A stretch of DNA of 54,888 nt from NCBI RefSeq assembly GCF_017114945.1, contig NZ_JABXKQ010000148.1, positions 1 to 54,888 of the forward strand, read 5' to 3'. This DNA comes from Nostoc sp. JL34. Lineage in GTDB: Bacteria > Cyanobacteriota > Cyanobacteriia > Cyanobacteriales > Nostocaceae. Shown piece by piece: positions 44,788-52,289 of the stretch; the stretch's first letter is position 1, and the number at the start of each line of letters is the position of its first letter. The notes below the pieces were generated by a model. It worked only from the letters and a program-made list of their open reading frames with translations. It ran no database searches and was not told where the DNA came from. The position numbers and the translations under genes are program-made.

Positions 44788-45837
44788 ACTAATCTAGAAT
44801 CATTCCGCGCTTTAGCACTGCAAGTTACCTGTTATGCAGTTAACCAAACAAGCGATGCCTCCGGCGGGCTACGCCTACACCACGAAGCGCGATCGCTCAT
44901 GCAAAACTCCATCAACCGCCTAGCTCAACAAATTGCTGCTAGTATCGCTTTCATTGGTTTCGATTGCCGTTTAATTGTACTGCCAGAATATTTCCTTACT
45001 GGTTTCCCAATGGGAGATACTCTCGGAGGATGGGCAGAAAAAGCTTGTATAGAAATGGCTGGTGCTGAGTATGAGGCCCTTGGTAAAATTGCCCAAAAGC
45101 ATAAAATCTTTTTAGCTGGTAACGCCTACGAAGTTGATCCCAACTTTCCCGGATTGTACTTTCAAACCTGCTTCATTCTTGACCCCTCTGGCTCAATAGT
45201 TTTACGGTATCGGCGGCTAAATTCTTTATTTGCTCCCACCCCCCATGATGTTTGGGATAAATATCTCGATTGCTATGGTTTGGAAGGAGTTTTCCCGGTT
45301 GCCAAAACTGAGATCGGTAATTTGGCTGCATTAGCATCAGAAGAAATTTTGTATCCAGAAGTGGCGCGGTGTCTGGCGATGCGAGGAGCAGAGATTTTTG
45401 TCCATTCCACCTCGGAAGTATACAACAAAAATCTCACCCCTAAAGACGCGGCAAAAATCACTCGCGCCGTCGAAAATCTGGCTTATGTAGTTTCAGCCAA
45501 TACCGCAGGCATCGCTAATATTGCCATCCCCATTGCTTCGGCTGATGGTGGTTCTAAAATCATTGACCATCGCGGAATCGTTTTAGCAGAGACAGGCGCG
45601 GGTGAGAGCATGGCAGCATTTGCAGAGATTGATTTAGCAGCATTACGCCGCGATCGCCGCCGACCGGGGCTAAATAATTTACTTGCCCGCCAACGGTTTG
45701 AACTATACGCCGAAAGTTACCGCCAATCACACTTTTACCCCGCTAATACTATGCTGGAAGGAGAAGTAGACCGCAAACACTTCCTGCAAACACAGCAAGC
45801 CACCATTGAGCGTTTAAGCAACCTGGGGATAATTTGA
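44782..45837 (+). CDS. Nitrilase-superfamily protein with substituted catalytic residues
   Basis: A 351-residue protein of the carbon-nitrogen hydrolase fold. The catalytic Glu is kept (Glu69 in VLPEYFLTGFP). The Lys position reads Arg145 (RYRRLN, usually YRK), and the Cys position reads Ser186 (LASEEILYPE, usually C-x-D/E-x-x-F/Y-P-E). The rest of the fold is well preserved (MRGAEIFVHST, LAYVVSANTAG, GSKIIDHRG). It is therefore either a catalytically dead subunit or uses Ser, rather than a normal nitrilase/amidase. ATG at 44782 is in the heptamer array without a clear ribosome binding site. It lies between the RCC-reductase-like and aldehyde dehydrogenase genes. Confidence 0.82.
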   Translation: MPTNLESFRALALQVTCYAVNQTSDASGGLRLHHEARSLMQNSINRLAQQIAASIAFIGFDCRLIVLPEYFLTGFPMGDTLGGWAEKACIEMAGAEYEALGKIAQKHKIFLAGNAYEVDPNFPGLYFQTCFILDPSGSIVLRYRRLNSLFAPTPHDVWDKYLDCYGLEGVFPVAKTEIGNLAALASEEILYPEVARCLAMRGAEIFVHSTSEVYNKNLTPKDAAKITRAVENLAYVVSANTAGIANIAIPIASADGGSKIIDHRGIVLAETGAGESMAAFAEIDLAALRRDRRRPGLNNLLARQRFELYAESYRQSHFYPANTMLEGEVDRKHFLQTQQATIERLSNLGII

Positions 45838-45867
45838 ATTTGGGAATGGGGCATTGGAAGTAATAAC

Positions 45868-45895
45868 AAATGACTAATGACAAATGACTAATGAC
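45868..45895. repeat. Two 14-base repeats supplying the ALDH start codon
   Basis: AAATGACTAATGAC at 45868-45881 is repeated exactly at 45882-45895. The aldehyde dehydrogenase ATG (45891-45893) is within the second copy, so the start codon and the region where a ribosome binding site would be are made of repeat. Confidence 0.85.
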
Positions 45896-47309
45896 AAAAC
45901 CAATAGAAGTCCGCAATCCTCGAACTGGCAAATTTGACTACGTAATTATCCCGCCGCCTCCAAAGCTGGTGGTACAGCAATGTAAGCGCACACGCAGGGC
46001 GCAAGTTCGCTGGCAGCAGTTGGGCTTAGAGGGGAGAATTGAAGCTTTACAGCAGTGGAAGGAAGCGATATTATCTGGACGCGATCGCCTCACAGAAGCT
46101 TTGGTAAATGATACCGGAAGATTGTCAACCTCGGTATTAGAAATAGACTCCTTCCTCTCCAGCATTGATCGCTGGTGTAGGTTAGCACCGGAATTGTTGC
46201 AAGAATCTGCAAAAAATACAGCTATTCCCTTTATTGTCTTGCAACAAACATCCGTTCCTTATCCCCTAGTTGGGGTAATTAGCCCGTGGAATTTTCCGCT
46301 GTTACTATCTACCATTGATACCATTCCGGCATTGTTGGCGGGTTGTGCTGTCATTGTCAAACCCAGTGAAATTACTCCCCGTTTTGTAGCACCACTGGTT
46401 ACAGCACTGAACGCCGTTCCCAAACTGCACGATGTATTAACTTTTGTGGAAGGAGCAGGCGCAACCGGATCTACTTTGATTGAAAATGTAGATTTGGTTT
46501 GCTTTACAGGCAGTGTAGCGACGGGGAGAAAAGTTGCACAGACTGCTGCAAAACAGTTTATTCCAGCTTTTTTGGAATTAGGAGGAAAAGATCCTGCGAT
46601 CGTTTTAGAATCAGCCAACTTAGAATTAGCAACCTCAGCAATATTGTGGGGCTCCGTCGTCAACACCGGACAGTCATGCCTCTCAATTGAGCGAATTTAT
46701 GTTGCAGACTCCATATTTGAAAAGTTTTATCATCAACTAGTAGCCAAAGCCCATCGCCTGCAACTAGCCTATCCCACAGTCGAAAGTGGAGAAATTGGCC
46801 CTATCATCGCCGAAAAACAAGCAGCCATTATTAGCAATCATCTCCTAGATGCAGTGGAAAAGGGAGCAGTAATTCACAGCGGCGGTGTAATAGAGGATTT
46901 AGGAGGGGGTTGGTGGTGTCGTCCGACAGTGCTTACTCAGGTTAATCATTCCATGAAAGTGATGACCGAAGAGACTTTCGGCCCCATTATGCCAGTCATG
47001 CCTTTTTCCACAGTAGAGGAAGCAGTATCTTTAGCCAATGACTCAATCTATGGATTAAGTGCTGCTGTATTTGCCTCGGAAACAGAAGCCTTAGAAGTTG
47101 CCTACCAGATAGATGCAGGTGCTATCAGTATCAACGATGCAGCACTCACCGCCATCATGCATGAGGGAGAGAAAAACGCCTTCAAATTCTCCGGTATGGG
47201 AGGTTCACGTATGGGTGCAGCGGCGCTGAAACGGTTTATGCGAAAAAAAGCCATTTTGATCAAAACTAACGCTACTAATGACCCTTGGTGGTTTGAGAAT
47301 GGGGAGTGA
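45891..47309 (+). CDS. Aldehyde dehydrogenase
   Basis: A 472-residue NAD(P)-dependent aldehyde dehydrogenase. Catalytic Cys263 is in NTGQSCLSIERIYV and the general base Glu229 in FLELGGKDPAIV; the cofactor-binding region is SPWNFPLLLSTIDTIPALL and VCFTGSVATGRK. The C-terminal FGPIMPVMPF motif is normal. It oxidises an aldehyde to the acid; the substrate is unknown, but the setting suggests it acts on a product linked to the RCC-reductase-like/nitrilase-like pair. The start MTKPIEVRNPRTGKFDYV is from the repeat. It is the third gene of the cluster, 53 bases after the second. Confidence 0.9.
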   Translation: MTKPIEVRNPRTGKFDYVIIPPPPKLVVQQCKRTRRAQVRWQQLGLEGRIEALQQWKEAILSGRDRLTEALVNDTGRLSTSVLEIDSFLSSIDRWCRLAPELLQESAKNTAIPFIVLQQTSVPYPLVGVISPWNFPLLLSTIDTIPALLAGCAVIVKPSEITPRFVAPLVTALNAVPKLHDVLTFVEGAGATGSTLIENVDLVCFTGSVATGRKVAQTAAKQFIPAFLELGGKDPAIVLESANLELATSAILWGSVVNTGQSCLSIERIYVADSIFEKFYHQLVAKAHRLQLAYPTVESGEIGPIIAEKQAAIISNHLLDAVEKGAVIHSGGVIEDLGGGWWCRPTVLTQVNHSMKVMTEETFGPIMPVMPFSTVEEAVSLANDSIYGLSAAVFASETEALEVAYQIDAGAISINDAALTAIMHEGEKNAFKFSGMGGSRMGAAALKRFMRKKAILIKTNATNDPWWFENGE

Positions 47310-47675
47310 CCAATACCATGATCACCATAACCAATAGCGTAGCTTGCCGCCATTCGCAAAGCGTCTCGTAGAGAAGGCATCGCATTCTCATTCTATTCAA
47401 AATATTTGTTTTACCAGAGGCGATCGCCTCTGCCACAGTTTCGTCCACGAGAAACGCGATCGCTTGGAAGAAAAGCGGAATTCGTTATGCTTCACGTCAA
47501 GTTATAATTTCTGCTCTCACAACTGTCAGCAGTGGGATGAATACAGAAACCCAATTTTTCGCAGACTTTTTGCATTGCAGAATTTTCAGTCAGGATTTCG
47601 GCACTAATTAGCGTGAGTTCGACAGATAGGAAAGCCCAAAAAGGTTGCTAGGTATGAATTTGCTCAACTGAGTAG
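47310..47675. other. Spacer downstream of the ALDH cluster
   Basis: No gene is supported. Several HIP1-type GCGATCGC words occur (near 47420, 47457 and 47684). Reading frames here are short and look non-coding. Confidence 0.4.
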
Positions 47676-47831
47676 ACCATAAGGCGATCGCTAGCCGCGC
47701 AAACCCTCTCAATTTTTGGCGGCCACAGCGATGTCATAGCAGCGCGTGGGACTGGTTTTGCCAGTTTATCTTCTCAAGAATTTACGCCAGCGATGATTAA
47801 AGCCGTCTTTGATAACCTTCCCCACTCATAA
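47676..47831 (+). pseudogene. Coding-like C-terminal remnant, family not recognised
   Basis: The frame 47676-47831 is open without a start codon and ends LSIFGGHSDVIAARGTGF, then SSQEFTPAMIKAVF and a few residues to a stop. The amino-acid pattern is protein-like, so this is probably the end of a gene whose front is lost. No family can be named. It precedes the aroA remnant. Confidence 0.4.
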
Positions 47832-47880
47832 TATGCGAACATAATTAAGTTGTAGCTGACTACATGCACAGAGGTTTAAA

Positions 47881-48146
47881 GTGGATACCATTGGAATCCC
47901 TGTTCTGAATCGCCCAGTAGATGCCACGGTAGAGATTCCTGGTTGTAAAAGTATTACCAATCTGGCATTACTCGTCGCGGTCTTAGCGCCAGGTGACTCG
48001 ATTTGAGAAAATGCCTTATTTAGTGAAGACTGGTATTTGCTATCACTGGCTAAAATATTCCAGGCATTGTAATAAAAGACTCTGGTTGTTCAGCGAAAAC
48101 TTTTCCCGATTACTTTACTCGATTTTTCCAAATTTTAGAACAATAA
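47881..48146 (+). pseudogene. Internally deleted aroA (EPSP synthase)
   Basis: From GTG at 47881 the frame reads IPVLNRPVDATVEIPGCKSI and TNLALLVAVLAPGDS, the EPSP synthase N-terminus with the PGxKSI shikimate-binding motif (Cys for Ser). A TGA follows, then ENALFSEDW in the same frame. From 48069, in another frame, comes KDSGCSAKTFPDYFTRFFQI and a stop at 48146, the usual C-terminal KTFPDYF end. Some 350 central residues are missing. EPSP synthase is essential for aromatic amino acids, so an intact aroA should exist elsewhere. Confidence 0.8.
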
Positions 48147-48159
48147 AAGGTGAATTGCT

Positions 48160-48606
48160 ATGTCTAATATTAGAGAAGGAATGCCAGTACTTGCCCGTCA
48201 TGAAGGAGATTGGGTAGGAACTTATACAGTAATTGATACAGCCGGAAAAATTCTTGACAAGTATGAATCTCACTTAACTTGTCAATTTCCTGAAAATGGC
48301 CCTCATCCCTACTACCAAATTAATCGCTACAAATGGTCTGATGGGAAACGAGAAGAATATGAATTTCCAGGAATCTATAAAGATAATAAACTTTGGTTTG
48401 ACACTGATCGCATTGATGGAAAAGCCTGGGAAGCCGATGATTCGATTGTTATTTTATGGTTTAGTTATAAGACAAACCCAGAAATGAGTTTATATGAAAT
48501 GATCTATATTAGTCCTGACAATAACAATCGTGCCCGCACTTGGCATTGGTTTAAAAACAATCAAATCTTTCAACGCACCCTAATTCAAGAAGAACGGCTA
48601 AGATAG
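48160..48606 (+). CDS. Small calycin-like protein (DUF3598-like)
   Basis: A 148-residue protein. HEGDWVGTYTVIDTAG, then alternating strands (YYQINRYKWSDGKREEYEF, KLWFDTDRIDGKAWE, DSIVILWFSYKT, LYEMIYISPDNN, ARTWHWFKNNQIFQRTLI) give a ten-strand barrel pattern. The GDW opening with later RxWHWF resembles lipocalin/calycin-type families of cyanobacteria such as DUF3598 or the phycobilin lyase folds. This is a fold-level impression only; no ligand or enzyme role can be named. It starts with ATG 13 bases after the aroA remnant and lies 125 bases before hisS on the same strand. Confidence 0.6.
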   Translation: MSNIREGMPVLARHEGDWVGTYTVIDTAGKILDKYESHLTCQFPENGPHPYYQINRYKWSDGKREEYEFPGIYKDNKLWFDTDRIDGKAWEADDSIVILWFSYKTNPEMSLYEMIYISPDNNNRARTWHWFKNNQIFQRTLIQEERLR

Positions 48607-48731
48607 TAATTTCTCCCCTCAGAGATCATCACTCATTATTTTCCAGTCCGCGCAGGCGGACTTTGTTTGTGTAGCCAAGACTTCCAGTCCTTAGGCTTTC
48701 ATCTCAAATCCCAACTTAGTAAGGTACACGC

Positions 48732-50120
48732 ATGGCCAAAGGTGACAAAATAAACTTTTCTACTCCTAGCGGTTTCCCAGAATTTCTACCTAGCGAAAAG
48801 CGTCTAGAATTATATTTGCTAGATATCATCCGTAGAGTTTTTGAAAGCTATGGATTTACGCCCATCGAAACACCTGCTGTAGAACGTTTAGAAGTGCTGC
48901 AAGCTAAAGGGAATCAAGGCGATAATATCATCTATGGAATTGATCCCATCTTGCCACCAAATCGACAAGCCGAGAGAGATAAATCGGGTGAAACTGGTTC
49001 GGAAGCCAGAGCTTTAAAGTTTGATCAAACAGTTCCTTTGGCGGCATATATTGCTCGTCACCTGAATGAATTAACCTTTCCCTTTGCCCGTTATCAAACG
49101 GATGTAGTTTTTCGGGGAGAACGGGCAAAAGATGGGCGTTTTCGTCAGTTTCGTCAGTGCGATATTGATGTAGTCGCTCGTCGTGAACTTAGCTTGCTCT
49201 ATGATGCTCAGATGCCTGCAATTATCACTGAAATCTTTGAAGCAATTAATATTGGTGATTTTCTGATTCGCATCAATAACCGTAAAATTCTGACTGGTTT
49301 CTTTAAGTCAGTAGGAATTGCCGAAAATCAAATTAAATCGTGTATTGGTATTGTTGATACTCTAGAAAAAATTGGTGAAAGTAAAGTAAAACAAGATTTA
49401 GAAAAAGAAGGAATTTTAGAAGAACAGGCGCAGAAAATCATTGAATTTATCAAAATAGACGGTTTGGTTGATGAAGTCTTAGATAAGCTCAAGCACCTTG
49501 CCCAAAATCTGCCAGAAACCGAGCAATTGAGCTTAGGAGTTAGCGAATTAGAAACGGTAATTGCTGGGGTGCGTAATCTCGGAGTTGCCGAAAACCGTTT
49601 CTGTATTGATTTATCCATTGCCCGTGGTCTTGATTACTATACCGGCACAGTTTACGAAACAACTCTATTAGGACATGAAGCTTTAGGTAGTATTTGTTCT
49701 GGGGGTAGATATGAAGAATTAGTCGGGGTATTTTTGGGCGAAAAGATGCCTGGAGTAGGCATTTCTATTGGCTTAACTCGCTTAATTAGTCGCTTGTTAA
49801 AAGCTGGTATTCTTAGTAGTTTAGCTGCGACACCAGCCCAAGTGATGGTAGTGAATATGCAAGAAGATTTAATGCCTACTTATTTAAAAGTTTCTCAACA
49901 ACTGCGTCAGGCGGGAATTAATGTTATAACTAACTTTGATAAGCGTCCTTTGGGTAAACAATTTCAATTAGCAGACAAGCAAGGAATTAAATTTTGCGTA
50001 ATTATTGGTTCTGAAGAAGCAGCAGCGCAAAAATCTTCGCTCAAAGATTTGAAAACAGGTGAGCAAGTAGAAGTGCTACTAGAAAATTTGGCTGAAGAAC
50101 TTAAAAGAAAGCTTACCTAA
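48732..50120 (+). CDS. hisS: Histidyl-tRNA synthetase
   Basis: A 462-residue class II aminoacyl-tRNA synthetase. Motif 1 region: GFPEFLPSEKRLELYLL; motif 2: VVFRGERAKDGRFRQFRQCD; histidine-binding loop: IARGLDYYTGTVYE; motif 3: GVGISIGLTRLIS. The C-terminal anticodon-binding domain (PAQVMVVNMQED to the end) is complete. The protein loads tRNA-His with histidine in the cytoplasm. The length is normal for the cyanobacterial enzyme. ATG start after a typical spacer; no T-box or other leader was seen. Confidence 0.96.
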   Translation: MAKGDKINFSTPSGFPEFLPSEKRLELYLLDIIRRVFESYGFTPIETPAVERLEVLQAKGNQGDNIIYGIDPILPPNRQAERDKSGETGSEARALKFDQTVPLAAYIARHLNELTFPFARYQTDVVFRGERAKDGRFRQFRQCDIDVVARRELSLLYDAQMPAIITEIFEAINIGDFLIRINNRKILTGFFKSVGIAENQIKSCIGIVDTLEKIGESKVKQDLEKEGILEEQAQKIIEFIKIDGLVDEVLDKLKHLAQNLPETEQLSLGVSELETVIAGVRNLGVAENRFCIDLSIARGLDYYTGTVYETTLLGHEALGSICSGGRYEELVGVFLGEKMPGVGISIGLTRLISRLLKAGILSSLAATPAQVMVVNMQEDLMPTYLKVSQQLRQAGINVITNFDKRPLGKQFQLADKQGIKFCVIIGSEEAAAQKSSLKDLKTGEQVEVLLENLAEELKRKLT

Positions 50121-50204
50121 AATTTGATTTATAAAGTAGCGACTGTCTATATAAGATGCATTACAGCTTTCGTCTAACACACTCTACTTATTTGGAAGTC
50201 ATTT

Positions 50205-50297
50205 ATGAGTTTGTCCGATCTCCCTAATCTTTGGGTTCCTCTAGCACTTTTAGGTTTAATTGTTATAGCTGCTGTATTTTTCAGCCGCAGCAATTGA
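50205..50297 (+). CDS. 30-residue single-span membrane peptide
   Basis: A short frame, MSLSDLPNLWVPLALLGLIV with a hydrophobic end and a SRSN tail, preceded by GGAAG about 6 bases before the ATG. The clear ribosome binding site, the single hydrophobic helix (residues 9-26) and the short basic/polar tail support a real small membrane protein of the type found in photosystem or NDH complexes, though it matches none that I know. It lies 84 bases after hisS. Confidence 0.5.
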   Translation: MSLSDLPNLWVPLALLGLIVIAAVFFSRSN

Positions 50298-50445
50298 TAT
50301 TTAAACCATTACAGAAACTAAGTAAGATAAAGTAGGAGAGCCTTGTCAGCCTAGCATCACGAAATACCTCAACAAGAAGTGGATCTTCTTTCAATAATTC
50401 AAGTGTTGATGCAGAAATCTGCTTAATCTTACCTGTGATTCCCAT
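50281..50445 (-). pseudogene. N-terminal fragment of a DUF1877-like protein
   Basis: From ATG at 50445 the minus strand reads MGITGKIKQISASTLELLK and EDPLLVEVFRDA, like the start of DUF1877/YfbM-type proteins of about 160 residues. After about 32 residues the sequence becomes low-complexity (SYFILLSFCNGLNINCCG) and stops. The rest of the gene is missing, and the fragment overlaps the end of the 30-residue peptide gene. Confidence 0.55.
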
Positions 50446-50538
50446 AAGACTTTTGTTGCAGCGCTTAACAGTTATTATCCTCCGAGTATAGCTACAGTTT
50501 ATCCAAAGCATTAAAGTTGAGATGGAGGTATCAGTTCT

Positions 50539-51177
50539 ATGTTTGCTGTTGTCACACCCGATACAATCCATTTGCCCCCAGGTGCGGTAATACGCCTACC
50601 TGGAAGTTGGCAAGATTATCAAGCATTGAATGAACAACTAGGCGATCGCTCTTCGCCTCGTATTAAATATCGAGATGGAGAAATTCTCTTGATGGCACCA
50701 CTACCAGAACATGGGCGCAAAGTAAGTGTAATTGCAGATGTAGTCAAAGTTTTGCTCGATCATCTGGGACGAGAATACGAGGCATTTACCCCAATCACAA
50801 TGGAACTACCACAGAAAAGTGGTATAGAACCAGACTACTGTTTTTATATTGAAAACTGGGAAGCAATCGCAGGTAAAGATCGCATCAATTGGGGTGTTGA
50901 TCCATCACCCGATTTAGTGGTGGAGATAGATATTACCAGCTACACTGATGTGAATGACTACCTGCCTTATCGAGTCCCAGAAGTTTGGTTGTTCAGGAAG
51001 AACCAGCTTGTGATTTACGGATTGCAAAGCGATCGCTACACTGTTGAAACCAGTAGCCGTTATTTCCCTAACATTAATGTGTCAGAGGTAGTTACAGAGT
51101 GTTTAAAAATTGCCTACGAGCGTAATACTAGCACTGCTATTCGGGAATTACGGCGGAAATTGGCGAGTGAGAATTAA
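50539..51177 (+). CDS. Uma2-family (DUF820) PD-(D/E)XK protein
   Basis: A 212-residue member of the Uma2 endonuclease family, very abundant in cyanobacteria. The nuclease-fold acidic residues are in SGIEPDYCFYIENW, PDLVVEIDITSYTD (the D-x-ExD core) and YRVPEVWLFRKNQL (the K-side helix). The family is predicted to be a restriction-endonuclease-like nuclease; its biological role is unproved. It starts ATG after a spacer of about 95 bases that overlaps the DUF1877 fragment. No methylase or toxin partner is adjacent. The length is normal. Confidence 0.88.
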   Translation: MFAVVTPDTIHLPPGAVIRLPGSWQDYQALNEQLGDRSSPRIKYRDGEILLMAPLPEHGRKVSVIADVVKVLLDHLGREYEAFTPITMELPQKSGIEPDYCFYIENWEAIAGKDRINWGVDPSPDLVVEIDITSYTDVNDYLPYRVPEVWLFRKNQLVIYGLQSDRYTVETSSRYFPNINVSEVVTECLKIAYERNTSTAIRELRRKLASEN

Positions 51178-51308
51178 ATATTTGGCGTTGGCGTAGCCCG
51201 CCTTTGACATCGCCGCGCAGAAAATTTTCATCAATGGCGACTACTTGGTACGATAAAGTACAGAATGTCACAACTTAACTCTCAAGTAGATAGAAAAGGA
51301 ATGCATAT

Positions 51309-51884
51309 ATGGGAAAAGGGAGATTAGAAGCATTCAGCGATGGGGTGATTGCGATCATCATCACCATTATGGTGCTGGAAATCAAAGTGCCGCATGGATT
51401 CGATTTAGCCGCGCTGCATCCGCTGATCCCAGTATTTCTGAGCTATGTGCTGAGTTTTATTTATATCGGCATCTACTGGAACAATCATCATCACCTACTA
51501 CAAGCAGTCCGACAGGTTAATGGGCGTATACTTTGGGCTAATCTGCATCTGCTGTTTTGGTTATCCCTAATTCCCTTTGTCACTGGCTGGATGGGTGAGA
51601 ATCACTTTGCCGCGATGCCAGTTGCCCTTTATGGTACGGTATTGTTGTTGGCTGCGATCGCTTACTTCATTCTTACTCGCACCCTGATTTTTCATCACGG
51701 CAAGGATTCAACTTTAGCGATCGCAGTTGGTGAAGACTTCAAAGGAACAGTATCAGTAGTTGTCTATGCTGTGGCAATTCCACTTGCCTTTGTGAACTCA
51801 TGGTTTGCCTGTGCATTATACGTTTTAGTCGCAATCATCTGGCTGATTCCTGACCGTCGCATTGAGAAGACTCTGACTTCCTAA
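51309..51884 (+). CDS. TMEM175-family (DUF1211) potassium channel-like protein
   Basis: A 191-residue membrane protein with about six spans. The start GRLEAFSDGVIAIIITIMVL holds the RxxxFSDG signature of the TMEM175 family, whose bacterial members form tetrameric potassium-selective leak channels. Further marks are EIKVPHG and YIGIYWNNHHHLL. Small soluble ends, no regulatory domain. ATG at 51309; AAAAGGA is upstream at about 51295-51301. It is probably in the plasma membrane and monocistronic. Confidence 0.88.
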   Translation: MGKGRLEAFSDGVIAIIITIMVLEIKVPHGFDLAALHPLIPVFLSYVLSFIYIGIYWNNHHHLLQAVRQVNGRILWANLHLLFWLSLIPFVTGWMGENHFAAMPVALYGTVLLLAAIAYFILTRTLIFHHGKDSTLAIAVGEDFKGTVSVVVYAVAIPLAFVNSWFACALYVLVAIIWLIPDRRIEKTLTS

Positions 51885-51950
51885 ACGAATTACGAATTAC
51901 CTAAGTTGTTACGCATTTAATTTGTACATTTACCTGATGATTGATGACTG

Positions 51951-52205
51951 TCAATAAAATGTTTTTGGATCTGGAGCGTTCAAATGTGCGTCAAGTTCTA
52001 AGCGTTTTGGTAAGTCAGGATTAGCAAGATATAACTTGCCAAAAGAAACTAAATCTGCATTGCCACTGGTAAGAATACTATCTCCTGTTGCGCGATCGTA
52101 GCCACTATTGGTAATCAAAATACCTTGGAATATTTGGCGAAAGTAGGATGTAACTGGGTTGATGACTAGCTGAACTGGTGTGAAAAGATTGATATTGGAA
52201 TTCAT
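51951..52205 (-). pseudogene. Internally deleted old-yellow-enzyme (alkene reductase) gene
   Basis: An 84-codon frame. Residues 1-13 (MNSNINLFTPVQL) are the usual start of FMN-containing NADH:flavin oxidoreductases. From residue 14 on it reads like the C-terminus of the same family: YFRQIFQGILITNSGYDRAT, DLVSFGKLYLANPDLPKRL and LNAPDPKTFY. The middle of the barrel (about 270 residues, FMN-binding sites) is missing, and the end is cut a few residues early. The frame is kept, so a small protein might still be made, but it cannot bind FMN. It follows an SDR gene on the same strand. Confidence 0.82.
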
Positions 52206-52289
52206 GGCTTAAATTTCTATTACGGCGTTGCACATTACTGGCTGAGGTTTTGAAACGGGGAATATCGCTTTCATCAGCAGAGTTTTTCC

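Noticed and set aside
44782..45837. Active nitrilase or cyanide hydratase
   Set aside because: The Cys and Lys of the triad are replaced, so activity is not claimed despite the family fold.
47344..47607. 87-codon frame downstream of the aldehyde dehydrogenase
   Set aside because: Its translation is rich in Cys, His and Arg without pattern and it covers HIP1 words; it looks non-coding.
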